A DNA stretch of 64,000 nucleotides, taken from Promethearchaeota archaeon. GTDB taxonomy: Archaea; Asgardarchaeota; Lokiarchaeia; Sigyniarchaeales; SOKP01. Positions 8,455 through 18,633 of this stretch are shown one piece after another. The position numbers and the translations under genes are program-made. How positions within the stretch are numbered: the first letter of the stretch is position 1; each line of letters begins with the position of its first letter. The stretch lies in assembly GCA_019057865.1 (NCBI GenBank), contig JAHLWP010000009.1, positions 1-64,000 on the forward strand, in the 5' to 3' direction. The notes beneath the pieces were generated by a model that saw only the letters and a program-made list of their open reading frames with translations, did not search any database and had not been told where the DNA came from.

Positions 8455-9963
8455 ATGATAAATAATTTAGATTTTTCAATAATGAAAGATGGCAAGGATT
8501 ATAAATATTATTCAAATGGTAAATGGAGGAAATCAACTTCAGGAGATTTAATACAAGTCTATAATCCATATAATAATGAATTGATAGCAAATGTTCAAGC
8601 TTGTACAATGGAGGAAGCAGATAAGATTATCAAAGTAGCTCATGAAAATATTGATTGTTGGGAAGAATTTCCATTAAATAAACGGGCTGAAATTTTAAAT
8701 GAATCGGCAAATCTAATGATTAAATCGTCAGAGAAATTAGGACATTTATTAATGAGAGAAATAGGTAAACCACTTAATAGTGCAATTTCGGAAATTATTA
8801 GAACCGCAGAAATATTTAAAGCAACAGCAGAATCAAGTTTGCAAATTTCGGGTGAAACAATTATAGGTGATGCTTTTGAAGGTTATTCTAAAGAAAAGTT
8901 GTCAATAACTTATAGGGTACCTTTAGGAGTAGTTTTATGTATAGGCCCATTCAATTATCCATTTAATTTGACTGGATCGAAAATTGCCCCTGCTCTTATG
9001 GCCGGAAATTCTGTAGTCATGAAGCCTCCAAGTCAAGGTCCTTTAACTGCTCTTCATTTTGGAATAATTTTAGAAAAAGCTGGAGTACCACCTGGAGTAT
9101 TCAACATTATAACGGGGCGTGGCTCTGAAATTGGAGATTATTTAGTAAGTCATCCATTAATTGACATGATAAATTTTACAGGATCTTCAGAAACAGGAAA
9201 ATTTCTAGCAAAAATTGCTGGTATGAAGCCTCTATTACTTGAATTAGGAGGTAAAGATGCTGCAATTATCTTAGATGATGCAGATTTGGATATTACTGTA
9301 AAAGCAATCGTTTCAGGAGCTTTCTCTTTTAGCGGTCAACGTTGTACAGCCGTCAAGAGGGTTTTACCCATGCCGGGAATCGCAGATAAATTGATCGAAA
9401 AGGTAACAAAAGAAACCTTAAAATTAACAATTGGAGACCCTGCAAAAAACAATATTATTGGACCATTAATTAGTTCAAAACAATGTGATTATGTTCAAGG
9501 TTTAATAGATGATGCTCTTGAGAAGGGAGCAGTATTAAAGTGTGGAAATAAACGTGAAGGTAATATTATATGGCCAACAATCTTAGATAATGTTAATGTA
9601 GATATGAGAATTGCCTGGGAAGAACCCTTTGGTCCTGTTCTTCCGTTTATAAGAATAAATAGTGCAGAACAAGCAATTAAAATTTCAAATAAATCTGAAT
9701 ATGGTCTTCAGGGGATGATCTTTACAGAAAATATTGATTTAGCTTTCAATATCGCACAAGAATTAGAAGTAGGAACAATTCAGGTTAATGGGAAAAGTTC
9801 TCGAGGACCCGATCACTTTCCTTTCCTAGGAACAAAATCTTCAGGATTAGGAACTCAAGGGATAAAGTATGCTCTTGAATCCATGAGTAGACCTAAAGTA
9901 GTTGTTATGAATTTATCCGAAAAAGGAAAGCTTATAAAAGAATGCTTTGTACCTGAAAAGTAA
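8455..9963 (+). CDS. gapN: NADP-dependent non-phosphorylating glyceraldehyde-3-phosphate dehydrogenase (aldehyde dehydrogenase superfamily)
   Basis: GPFNYPFNLTGSKIAPALMAGNSVVMKPPSQGPLTALH, LELGGKDAAIILDDADLD, FSGQRCTAVKRVL. Confidence 0.85.
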   Translation: MINNLDFSIMKDGKDYKYYSNGKWRKSTSGDLIQVYNPYNNELIANVQACTMEEADKIIKVAHENIDCWEEFPLNKRAEILNESANLMIKSSEKLGHLLMREIGKPLNSAISEIIRTAEIFKATAESSLQISGETIIGDAFEGYSKEKLSITYRVPLGVVLCIGPFNYPFNLTGSKIAPALMAGNSVVMKPPSQGPLTALHFGIILEKAGVPPGVFNIITGRGSEIGDYLVSHPLIDMINFTGSSETGKFLAKIAGMKPLLLELGGKDAAIILDDADLDITVKAIVSGAFSFSGQRCTAVKRVLPMPGIADKLIEKVTKETLKLTIGDPAKNNIIGPLISSKQCDYVQGLIDDALEKGAVLKCGNKREGNIIWPTILDNVNVDMRIAWEEPFGPVLPFIRINSAEQAIKISNKSEYGLQGMIFTENIDLAFNIAQELEVGTIQVNGKSSRGPDHFPFLGTKSSGLGTQGIKYALESMSRPKVVVMNLSEKGKLIKECFVPEK

Positions 9964-10022
9964 TTTAGTCTCTCTAATCTCCAATTATTCATTTCATAAA
10001 GTTAATAAAAACATGTAAATAA

Positions 10023-10361
10023 TTATTCATTATATATTTCATTGATTTTTGCTCCCATTATAAAATCATTAAGATGGAGTCCTTTGATTGCGTGTGTATG
10101 GAGTTCTAACACGACTTTATCATAATATATGTAGAAATCTGGATGATGGCCCTCTTCTTCAGCAAGATCCGCGACTTTATTCACAAATTTCATAGCTTCC
10201 TTGAAATCTTTGAAGTAGAACTCCTTTTTAATTCGATGAATTCCTTCACTCATAAGTGACCATCCCTCTATTTCTTTAATATATTTATTTTCTTTTTTTT
10301 CAGTTAGAGGGGGTATCCCACCTTCACACGGCACACATTTATTTTTTAGTAAATCGGGAAT
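10023..10361 (-). CDS. Pterin-4a-carbinolamine dehydratase (PCD/DCoH)
   Basis: CVPCEGGIPPLTEKKE...IEGW...EEGHHPDFYIYYDKVVLELHTHAIKGLHLNDFIMGAKI. Track start GTG at 10334; homology-like N-terminus (PDLLKNKCVPCEGG) continues to ATT at 10361, preceded by GGTG. Confidence 0.85.
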   Translation of the reverse strand: MPDLLKNKCVPCEGGIPPLTEKKENKYIKEIEGWSLMSEGIHRIKKEFYFKDFKEAMKFVNKVADLAEEEGHHPDFYIYYDKVVLELHTHAIKGLHLNDFIMGAKINEIYNE

Positions 10362-10640
10362 AGTATTTCACCAAATCAAAATATCTTATAAGGTCAAAAC
10401 AATTTCAAACTTATAAATGCTCTTATAATGGAATAAAAACATTAATAAGGAATTAACTTATTGAACATAAAGAAATTAAAGAAATTTTGAAATCTTTCAA
10501 ATCTCCTTAAAATTAGCAAAGATAATCAATTTCAACAAATTAATTAACTTTATTTTTATAGATATTAGATTTTTAAACCCAAAGCGATTAATAATTACTG
10601 AAGGAATTATTTATCATAACTTTTAAAGTTTAATTCATGA

Positions 10641-11333
10641 ATGATTATGGAAAAAGTGAACGATATGAATGATCTTGAGAAAATTGTAAGGGATAGATTA
10701 ACTTGGGATGAGAGGATAGACGAATCTCAAATTGAAGTTTCTGTAAATGATGGTATTGCTATATTAAAGGGATGTGTTTCAACTTATCCTGAAAAAGTAT
10801 TAGCTGAAATTGAAACACAAATGGTGACTGAAATAAAATCGGTAGTTAATGATATTGAAGTAAAATTTCCTGGTTCCTATGAGATGCCATCGGATCAAGA
10901 TGTAAAGGAGGCTATGTTTTGTCTATTAGATGCAAATTCAGAGATAGATTCCAATGATGTTCAAGTATCCATTAATGATGGCAATGTTATTTTAGAGGGA
11001 ACTGTGAATTCATATTGGAAAAGCGAAAAGATCCGAAAAATGGCTTCTCAAATCTCTGGTGTTGTTTCAGTTAAGAATAAAATTTCAATCATACCTGAAG
11101 TAAAGATCTCTGATGAAGATATTACTAATCTTATAATTACATCAATGCAAAACTCTGTTCATATTGATGCTCAAAAGGTTAATGTGAAAGTTAAGGATGG
11201 CATTGTCACTTTATCCGGAACACTATCTTCAATGAATGAATATGACGCAGTTAAAAAAATCGTCGAATTCACTAAAGGAGTTATTGACATTAAAAATAAT
11301 TTGAAATGGGTCCTTAGGTATCAAACAACTTAA
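10641..11333 (+). CDS. BON-domain protein (three BON repeats)
   Basis: Three repeats of the type ...I.VSVNDGIAILKGCVSTYPEK / VQVSINDGNVILEGTVNSYWKSEKI / VNVKVKDGIVTLSGTLSSMNE. Confidence 0.85.
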   Translation: MIMEKVNDMNDLEKIVRDRLTWDERIDESQIEVSVNDGIAILKGCVSTYPEKVLAEIETQMVTEIKSVVNDIEVKFPGSYEMPSDQDVKEAMFCLLDANSEIDSNDVQVSINDGNVILEGTVNSYWKSEKIRKMASQISGVVSVKNKISIIPEVKISDEDITNLIITSMQNSVHIDAQKVNVKVKDGIVTLSGTLSSMNEYDAVKKIVEFTKGVIDIKNNLKWVLRYQTT

Positions 11334-11634
11334 TTACCACTATAATTAACTTCTGACTTCAGTAATTTTGATAGAATAACTAAACTAATCTGGAAAGAAC
11401 TTTTAAAACTTTTTAATAAAAGTTAAAGAAGATCAATTGATGTATAATCAGCTTGGATAGATTTTGATATACCAAAAAAACCAGGTTTATGGATAAGTTA
11501 TATTATTAGTGGATTAGTAAGTAATTAAATGACATATTAAATTTATTTGAGATTACTCACAAAGGAGATTATTCGAGCTATTAATGAATCACATTCTGAA
11601 GATGTTTACCATATTGCAATTGCTATAATCAATT

Positions 11635-11973
11635 CTAATTATTTTCTGATATTTTTTCAATAACAGATTTTAATTCAGGTAATCTTTGTTTAATAGTCAT
11701 CCAGACTAATTTTAAATCAACTTCAGAATAAGCATGAATTAACTTATCTCTCATTCCCGCAATTTCTTTCCAGGGTATTTGCGAATGTTGATTTTTCATA
11801 TCTTCAGGAAGATTCTTAGTTGCTTCTCCAATTATTTCAAATTTTCGAATAACTGCACTCGAAGTTTTATCATCATTTTTAAATTCTTCAAAGGTCATTC
11901 CTTCTACAAAAATTTCTATGCTATTTATTGCTTCTCTAATATCATTTAAGTAAATTGTAAAATTTTTAGACAT
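11635..11973 (-). CDS. hepT: HEPN-domain toxin (HepT-like, DUF86)
   Basis: EIIGEATKNLPEDMKNQHSQIPWKEIAGMRDKLIHAYSEVDLKLVW; RX4-6H-type motif. Confidence 0.88.
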   Translation of the reverse strand: MSKNFTIYLNDIREAINSIEIFVEGMTFEEFKNDDKTSSAVIRKFEIIGEATKNLPEDMKNQHSQIPWKEIAGMRDKLIHAYSEVDLKLVWMTIKQRLPELKSVIEKISENN

Positions 11974-12300
11974 ATATTACCTCTTGAAGAATTTGTTCCC
12001 TTAATTCTTTTTTCAATGTAGGTTTTGATATCACATCAACCTTTCTATTAAAATGATCTTCTAAAAAGAGGGATAACCCAATATAATGGAATAAATCAGC
12101 ATCATCTTCAAATTCAATTAAAAAATCGATATCACTTGTCTCTTTTTGCTTATTATTTACATATGACCCGAATAATCCAATTTTTTTCACTTTATAATTT
12201 TTCTTAATTTCTGCTTTTAGTTTTTTAAGCATTTTGAGAATTTCTTCTTTGTCGTGTACCATTTTTATAACCTTTTTTAAAAACTCCTTTTCTCAAGAAA
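11776..12300 (+). repeat. Direct repeat A (hepT/mntA segment), partner of 16007..16531
   Basis: About 525 bp near-identical at constant offset 4231, no indel seen by eye. Confidence 0.9.
11966..12262 (-). CDS. mntA: MNT nucleotidyltransferase antitoxin (MntA-like)
   Basis: KKIGLFGSYVNNKQKETSDIDFLIEFEDDADLFHYIGLSLFLEDHFNRKVDVIS; overlaps hepT. Confidence 0.88.
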   Translation of the reverse strand: MVHDKEEILKMLKKLKAEIKKNYKVKKIGLFGSYVNNKQKETSDIDFLIEFEDDADLFHYIGLSLFLEDHFNRKVDVISKPTLKKELREQILQEVIYV

Positions 12301-12518
12301 AGAATTCAAGAGCATAAATTAATACTCTTTATAGAAATATTATCAATTAGAATTAATAAATAAAATGGAGATAATATTTATTGTTTTATTTGTTTGTGAG
12401 TCCTTAAAAATAGAGGTTTGAAAATTAATTGTTTGATTTGAGTTTTCAAAAAATGGACTCCTAATATCTTATATTATCTCAGTTAAACATATTACATAAT
12501 TTTTTAAGTGCTCCAAAT

Positions 12519-12944
12519 TTATGATTGGAGATATTTTTTTCTTTGTTCTAATAATTCTATCTTCTCTTGAATACTCTTAAAACGATTGGATTCAATTCTG
12601 TGAATCATATCTTTCCAAATTGAACGGTAATGATAAAAATATTCTGATATTTCAAGAGGATTTCCAAAAACAACTTGATAGTTCTCAATGACCTCAATTT
12701 TTAAGCTTAATGATAGTAATTCAAAGATTTTTATGTCATAAGTCTCAGGGAATTCCCCCCAAAAATTTTTCCAAATTGATATATTTGATTCTTTATTTCT
12801 TTTTTGGGTAATAATTGCAATATCGATATCAGATTTATGAGGAATATAATAATCAGAAAGATAACTCCCATAAATTACTACCCAGTATTTATCCAGCTTT
12901 TTTAAATCTTTTTTAACTTTATTTAGATCATTAGAGTTTTTCAT
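12519..12944 (-). CDS. MNT nucleotidyltransferase
   Basis: YWVVIYGSYLSDYYIPHKSDIDIAIITQKRNKE. Confidence 0.75.
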   Translation of the reverse strand: MKNSNDLNKVKKDLKKLDKYWVVIYGSYLSDYYIPHKSDIDIAIITQKRNKESNISIWKNFWGEFPETYDIKIFELLSLSLKIEVIENYQVVFGNPLEISEYFYHYRSIWKDMIHRIESNRFKSIQEKIELLEQRKKYLQS

Positions 12945-13332
12945 TAATTACTTTCTCCACTTCCTTTACAAATTTTTTAAGAATATCCGCAAAATTATTT
13001 TTTTCTTGAATAATTCTTTCTTCTTCAATTTTATTATATCTATGTACCAGTACATTTCTTAAACCATTCAAACGGCGTAAATCTTTTAATAAATCCATCT
13101 GGAATATATTAAGGCTCTCTAACTCATCAATATTCGAATAATCGTCCCGAACTGTTATACCCAAATCTTTGCACAACATTGCAACTATATCCATTGCAGC
13201 ATCAATAGAAATTTGTAGGCGGTAGAATAATGCATCAATGTAAAAAATATTTTCTTCAATATTATCAGGTAATAAAGAAATCTTATCAATTATAAATTCT
13301 AGTTTTCGGCTATATTGATCCTTTCGTTTCAT
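12931..13332 (-). CDS. HEPN-like (HepT/DUF86-type) protein
   Basis: LQISIDAAMDIVAMLCKDLGITVRDDYSN...LNGLRNVLVHRYNKIEEERI; overlaps the MNT gene by 14 nt. Confidence 0.8.
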   Translation of the reverse strand: MKRKDQYSRKLEFIIDKISLLPDNIEENIFYIDALFYRLQISIDAAMDIVAMLCKDLGITVRDDYSNIDELESLNIFQMDLLKDLRRLNGLRNVLVHRYNKIEEERIIQEKNNFADILKKFVKEVEKVINEKL

Positions 13333-13588
13333 ATTAAATCATATAATCTGGAGATAAATTATGAATCATATAAATTCTAGCTCTTTATTGAATTATTATC
13401 TACAAGAATTAATAAATAAAATGGAGATAAGATTTATGGTTTTATTTGTTTGTGAGTACTTAAAAGTATACTTTTGATAATTGAGATTTATTGTTATTTA
13501 AATTTTTACATTTAAGTATTTTACTTTAAAAAAAAGGGTCTAAAAGAGGTCCCAAAGATAAAAAAAAAAAGAGATGATAAAATAATTA

Positions 13589-15658
13589 TTATCTTGTTAT
13601 TTCGTATGTGTAATCTGCAGGACCTACAGTAGGACTGACTATCACTATCAAATAACCATCCTCATGTATATAGCCACTCAAATCTAATGAACCAAACTCA
13701 TTAACATCATCAAGTGATAATTCAAATACATCATTGTAAGATGGAATTTCGTTAATGACAGTAACATCAACTATAGATACAACAAAGTCGGTTTCAGGTA
13801 GAGGAGGAGTGGTGAATACAACCATATCATCAGCGTTATCAATTAATACGTCATTAATTTTGATGTTATCCACCCACCAGCCTGGATTTTCTGTTCCCCA
13901 ATCTGTCATATATCTAAAGCTTAAACGAACTGTTTGTCCTGCATAACGGGTAAGATTAAAATGCATAGTATCCCAGCCAAATGACCCCGTTAATCCTGGT
14001 AAGTTCTCTACAATCGCAGGATATGCGTCAGGATCATGATCCATTGTTGTATACTCATTTTCTAATGATGTCCAGGTTTCTCCATTGTCATCAGATATTT
14101 GAACAAATCCATAATCCCAAAGTTCTTCAATGTCGTAATATGTTTCAAATGATAAAGTGGCAGTACCAGTAGGTACATTAATAACTGTGTTCATTGAAAG
14201 ATCCTTTTCTGGTCCGGCACTTGTAGAGTACCACTCAAGATCTCCGTCACCATCTTGATCTACTCTTGTCCATATAGGAGGATTTGCAACGTCATTGCCA
14301 TCAAAAATAAATTCTTGGCTCATTGATTCACTTAATCCACTTAACATAAAGTAATCTGTACCATAAGATCCTACTAAATAAACTTCGGTATTTTTATGTA
14401 ATATGGTTTTTGTTTGACCAAAATCGGCTCCTGTTTTTGGAGGAATCCATGGTCTCTTAACATCATAAACTCTAATTGGGTCTGCATCTTCACATCCTAA
14501 ATCAATCGTAAGATAGTTGTATTTTCCATTTCCAATTTCATTTGTATGTAGAAGATTTGCAAGTGTCCAATCATAAAAAACTTCTTCAAAGGATTCAGTG
14601 GCTCCAAAATTTTCAAGAGCATTGTTAATCCCTTCTATCCCTGGAATTCCTGTTTGAACAAAATACGAGATAAAGTCAACACCACCGTAATGATCACTTA
14701 AATATTTTGACCAAAGTAATCCTTGTCCATAATCAGCTAAGATATTAATATTCCCTTGATCTCCCCATACTGTTAATGAATTATCTGGAGTAGCTAGAAA
14801 ACTATTAATAGATCCCCAATCAATAGGGTATCCACATAATGGTTCTGCATACATTGAGCATCCTTCATTCATGAAAGTATCATCTTCTGGATTATAATCA
14901 TCATGAATGAGATGTTGATATTCGTGAGCCACAGTAGCTTCATAAAGGTTTGGTCTAGCAGCATCATCACCTACTCGGTTTTCCCAATCAGCACTATCAA
15001 TCGAAATGATATTCCTGTCAAATTGCCTTTCAAAATAGGACCAGTAGAATCCTACAATGTAATAAGGATAACTTCTAACATAATACGCCGTATCTCTAAT
15101 ATTGGAAACCAGGATTACTGTTCTTCCACTTTCATCTTCATATGTTCCTTCTGGAACCACTCCGTCTATTACTAGTTGAGAGTTGCTTCCATCATGAAAA
15201 TCAGGGACTCCAAAGTAATCATTACAAATTGGAGCTATATCATTCTCGAATTCTTCCAACATATAATTCACTTGTTCATCTGTTATTACTGGGACATCTC
15301 TACCATCTGGATAAGCCATATCGACTTGAACCCAAAGTTCTGCAACCATACCGATTGCTCTTAATTCAAAAGTATCAAAAAAAGACTCTCCATTATAATC
15401 GTCAAGTATCAACCAGTCCAATGGGTCACCAACTACATAGTAGTCAGATTGAGCCGTTTTTAATCTTGGTGTCATTTCTTTTTGAGAAAATGACCCTGTT
15501 ATGGGTAATTCTTTTGTTCTTAATTCAGGACCAATATCAATAGGGATTAAATCTATGGATTCTGTATTAGAAGCTAAGGTAAATCCAAATATGAGGCCTA
15601 TTGATATAGGGAGAATTAAAAGTATTAATATTGTTGAAATTTTAGTAGATTTTTTCAT
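13589..15658 (-). CDS. Secreted M6-like (immune inhibitor A-like) metallopeptidase
   Basis: N-terminal signal-like hydrophobic segment; VAHEYQHLIHDDYNPEDDTFMNEGCSMYAEPL (HEXXH with downstream E); C-terminal sandwich region DDNGETWTSLENEY...WWVDNIKI. Confidence 0.8.
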   Translation of the reverse strand: MKKSTKISTILILLILPISIGLIFGFTLASNTESIDLIPIDIGPELRTKELPITGSFSQKEMTPRLKTAQSDYYVVGDPLDWLILDDYNGESFFDTFELRAIGMVAELWVQVDMAYPDGRDVPVITDEQVNYMLEEFENDIAPICNDYFGVPDFHDGSNSQLVIDGVVPEGTYEDESGRTVILVSNIRDTAYYVRSYPYYIVGFYWSYFERQFDRNIISIDSADWENRVGDDAARPNLYEATVAHEYQHLIHDDYNPEDDTFMNEGCSMYAEPLCGYPIDWGSINSFLATPDNSLTVWGDQGNINILADYGQGLLWSKYLSDHYGGVDFISYFVQTGIPGIEGINNALENFGATESFEEVFYDWTLANLLHTNEIGNGKYNYLTIDLGCEDADPIRVYDVKRPWIPPKTGADFGQTKTILHKNTEVYLVGSYGTDYFMLSGLSESMSQEFIFDGNDVANPPIWTRVDQDGDGDLEWYSTSAGPEKDLSMNTVINVPTGTATLSFETYYDIEELWDYGFVQISDDNGETWTSLENEYTTMDHDPDAYPAIVENLPGLTGSFGWDTMHFNLTRYAGQTVRLSFRYMTDWGTENPGWWVDNIKINDVLIDNADDMVVFTTPPLPETDFVVSIVDVTVINEIPSYNDVFELSLDDVNEFGSLDLSGYIHEDGYLIVIVSPTVGPADYTYEITR

Positions 15659-15943
15659 TTTTTTAACCTTTCAAAAATGTGTGGTTAAAAGAAATTCGAT
15701 TGAGATAAAAAGAAATGAGGTATATTTCTTCCCAATTGACAAAAGATTAAAAAATTAAAACCATATTTTTAATAGTCCTTTTTTCACTCCTATGATATTT
15801 AATTCGTTTTCCAAATATATGTATGGTTTCATGGGCTTTGAGGAGTCAAAAGCTGCAATTATTGGATCTATTACAAACGTTAATAATTAATTTAAAGAAA
15901 AAATCCTTGAAGTTTTTCGATTTCCGAATCAAAGTGATATTTT

Positions 15944-16204
15944 TTAAATTAAAAACCATTTTTTTTTATTGAATGAACCTAGCCGCGATATTGTTATATT
16001 TGGTTTTATTTGCGAATGTTGATTTTTCATATCTTCAGGAAGATTCTTAGTTGCTTCTCCAATTATTTCAAATTTTCGAATAACTGCACTCGAAGTTTTA
16101 TCATCATTTTTAAATTCTTCAAAGGTCATTCCTTCTACAAAAATTTCTATGCTATTTATTGCTTCTCTAATATCATTTAAGTAAATTGTAAAATTTTTAG
16201 ACAT
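15944..16204 (-). pseudogene. C-terminally truncated HepT copy
   Basis: Same N-terminus as 11635..11973 up to KNQHSQI, then unrelated FKPNITISRLGSFNKKKWFLI; lacks the RX4-6H region. Confidence 0.8.
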
Positions 16205-16531
16205 ATATTACCTCTTGAAGAATTTGTTCCCTTAATTCTTTTTTCAATGTAGGTTTTGATATCACATCAACCTTTCTATTAAAATGATCTTCTAAAAAGA
16301 GGGATAACCCAATATAATGGAATAAATCAGCATCATCTTCAAATTCAATTAAAAAATCGATATCACTTGTCTCTTTTTGCTTATTATTTACATATGAGCC
16401 GAATAATCCAATACTATTTACTTTATATTTTTTCTTGATTTCAGCCTTTAGTTTTTTAAGCATTTTGAGAATTTCTTCTTTACCCTTTACCATTTTTAAG
16501 ACCTTTTTTAAACAATCCTTTTCTCAAGAAA
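16007..16531 (+). repeat. Direct repeat B of 11776..12300
   Basis: Near-identical 525 bp, same orientation. Confidence 0.9.
16197..16493 (-). CDS. mntA: MNT nucleotidyltransferase antitoxin (MntA-like), duplicate
   Basis: Almost identical to 11966..12262. Confidence 0.8.
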   Translation of the reverse strand: MVKGKEEILKMLKKLKAEIKKKYKVNSIGLFGSYVNNKQKETSDIDFLIEFEDDADLFHYIGLSLFLEDHFNRKVDVISKPTLKKELREQILQEVIYV

Positions 16532-16607
16532 TTCTTTTCTTTCATGGGAAAATTAAAAGAGCCAAAGGTTTTATTAGGATATTTGCTATTGATTGGGTCA
16601 ACTCAAA

Positions 16608-16775
16608 TTATTTTTTAGTTTTAAGTTTTTTTAAATATTGTACTGCTCGATATAAATGTAGTTCAAATAGCATTTCATCCTGCGGAAATTCTTCTTTTAA
16701 TTCTTTAATTAAATCTTCCTTTTGCTCCTTTGATAATTCCAAATCTTTTAAGAGCATTTCTATATCATATAACAT
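16608..16775 (-). CDS. Small protein downstream of PIN gene, possible antitoxin
   Basis: MLYDIEMLLKDLELSKEQKEDLIKELKEEFPQDEMLFELHLYRAVQYLKKLKTKK*; 55 aa, below the ORF-track cutoff. Confidence 0.45.
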   Translation of the reverse strand: MLYDIEMLLKDLELSKEQKEDLIKELKEEFPQDEMLFELHLYRAVQYLKKLKTKK

Positions 16776-16786
16776 ATTATCCACCT

Positions 16787-17239
16787 CTATAATTCTGGGG
16801 GTGCAAGTATTTCAATAGATTTATAGCCTTCCTTTAAATTAATCAAATTGACTCCTATTCGAGTCTTTCTTTTAACAAGATGTTTAAAATTCCAACTAAT
16901 TAGAATATCAAGTGAATAGACAGTTGTTAAAGCAAGTAGAAGAGCGTCATTTTCAAATTTTTCTGGAATAAGTCCCTCTTTTACGTAAATAGATTTCATC
17001 TTATCAACTTCATTTGTAATCTTAATTTTATTTCCTTTTTTTAAGAATTTCTTTAATTTCTTTTTTATTTCTTCATTTTTTACTGCTTCTATTTCTTCGA
17101 CATTTATATTTGAAAAATAAAGCTCAAAATTATCAATACTTTTCCAAAAATCTTCTGTTTGTTTTTGACGTATGGGATCTCTATCATATAACATAGCACT
17201 ATAAACAGAAGTGTCCAAAAGAATTTTTAGTTTTTTCAT
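16787..17239 (-). CDS. PIN-domain protein (VapC-like)
   Basis: KILLDTSVYSAMLYDRDPIRQKQTEDFW...PEKFENDALLLALTTVYSLDILISWNFKHLV. Confidence 0.8.
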   Translation of the reverse strand: MKKLKILLDTSVYSAMLYDRDPIRQKQTEDFWKSIDNFELYFSNINVEEIEAVKNEEIKKKLKKFLKKGNKIKITNEVDKMKSIYVKEGLIPEKFENDALLLALTTVYSLDILISWNFKHLVKRKTRIGVNLINLKEGYKSIEILAPPEL

Positions 17240-17757
17240 TTAAAATCCCCACTTTTCTTATTTTCTAAGTATAAATTAAGATGATTCTAAAATATATATG
17301 TTTAAAGTCTCATTTATTTTTTACATAAATTCTCAATTAAATTATTTAGTATTTTCTTGTATTTTTTCATGGAATCTCAAAAAAAGTATATTTTTATTGT
17401 CTCAGATCTTATATAGAGTTCTTTTATCCATATCTCAGTTAAATTCACGATATCTTTAATAAAACTCTTTTCTTTAATGTTAGAGCGATACATTGTATTC
17501 AAATTTTCACAGAAATTAACTTTTGATTTCATATAATTTGATAACTTTTTATTGTTTTAAGATGGTAACCGTTTCATGATGATCTATATTTTGTAGGTTT
17601 ATTGGAGAATAGTATTAATCTTTTATAGAGGAAATTTTCTATTAAAACGTGATGGTTTTGAATATAGAAGCTAATTTAATAAATAAGTTTTTTAAGCTTA
17701 GTTAAGATAATACTAAGTAATGATAAAATAAACATTAGAATAGTCTGGTAAATAAAC

Positions 17758-18045
17758 ATGGTTTCTCAAATTGAAAAGCTTAAAGAAAAAATTTTGGAGA
17801 CATTAAGAGAGCATGAGGTTAAAAGAGCCTCCTTATTTGGATCTATAGTAAGAGAAGAAATGACTGATGAGAGCGATATAGATATATTAATAGAATTTAG
17901 AGGGACTAAAAGCTTATTAGATTTAGCAAGATTAAAAATAGAACTTGAGGAAGTATTAAAACGTAAAGTAGATGTACTGACGTATAATTCTCTCCATCCC
18001 TTATTAAAAGATCAAATTTTAGCTGAACAAGTTGAGATTTTATGA
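17758..18045 (+). CDS. MNT nucleotidyltransferase antitoxin
   Basis: EVKRASLFGSIVREEMTDESDIDILIEFRGTKSLLDLARLKIELEEVLKRKVDVLTYNSLHPLLKDQIL. Confidence 0.85.
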   Translation: MVSQIEKLKEKILETLREHEVKRASLFGSIVREEMTDESDIDILIEFRGTKSLLDLARLKIELEEVLKRKVDVLTYNSLHPLLKDQILAEQVEIL

Positions 18046-18380
18046 AAAAAAATGTAAAAATTTTTTTAGAGCACATTCTAGAAGCGATTAATTTAATTGA
18101 AGAGTATATTAAGGACAAGGAGAAATAAGATTTCCTTGAATCTAAGCAATTACAAGATTCTGTAATTAGAAGGATAGAAATTATAGGGGAAGTTATTAAA
18201 AACATCCCTAGTGATTTTAAGGACAGTCATGAAAATATCCCTTGGAAAGAAATAGCGGGAATGAGAGATATTTTAATCCATCAATACTTCGGGGTGGATT
18301 TAGAACTTACGTGGGAAGCTATTAAAGTAGATTTACCAAAATTGAAAAAATCAATTATTTCTATAATAAATGAATCGTAA
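18042..18380 (+). pseudogene. HepT-like HEPN gene interrupted by an in-frame TAA
   Basis: MKKNVKIFLEHILEAINLIEEYIKDKEK*DFLESKQLQDSVIRRIEIIGEVIKNIPSDFKDSHENIPWKEIAGMRDILIHQYFGVDLELTWEAIKVDLPKLK; ATGA overlap with the MNT gene; TAA at 18126..18128. Confidence 0.85.
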
Positions 18381-18633
18381 AAATTTAGAGGATTTCTAAT
18401 TCTGGACAATGGCAGGTTTATAATCTATAATGGGCGCTATTTTAGAGAGAATTTCTTTGCAAATTGTATAAGTATCAAAATGCAATTTATTTTTCAATTA
18501 AATTCTTGAAAGTTTTATTAATATTAAATAAACGATTTGTATTATTTATCTTAAATATAAAATTCGAAATCTTTAAAGAAAAATAAATGATCTAATTATT
18601 TTTAGTAAAAATTGAGAAAAAAGGTGGTTTAAA

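Noticed and set aside
13755-15758. Several plus-strand ORFs (13755, 13981, 14903, 15142, 15176, 15501) opposite the M6-like protease
   Set aside because: Antisense to a strongly supported coding gene; low-complexity sequence without recognisable motifs.
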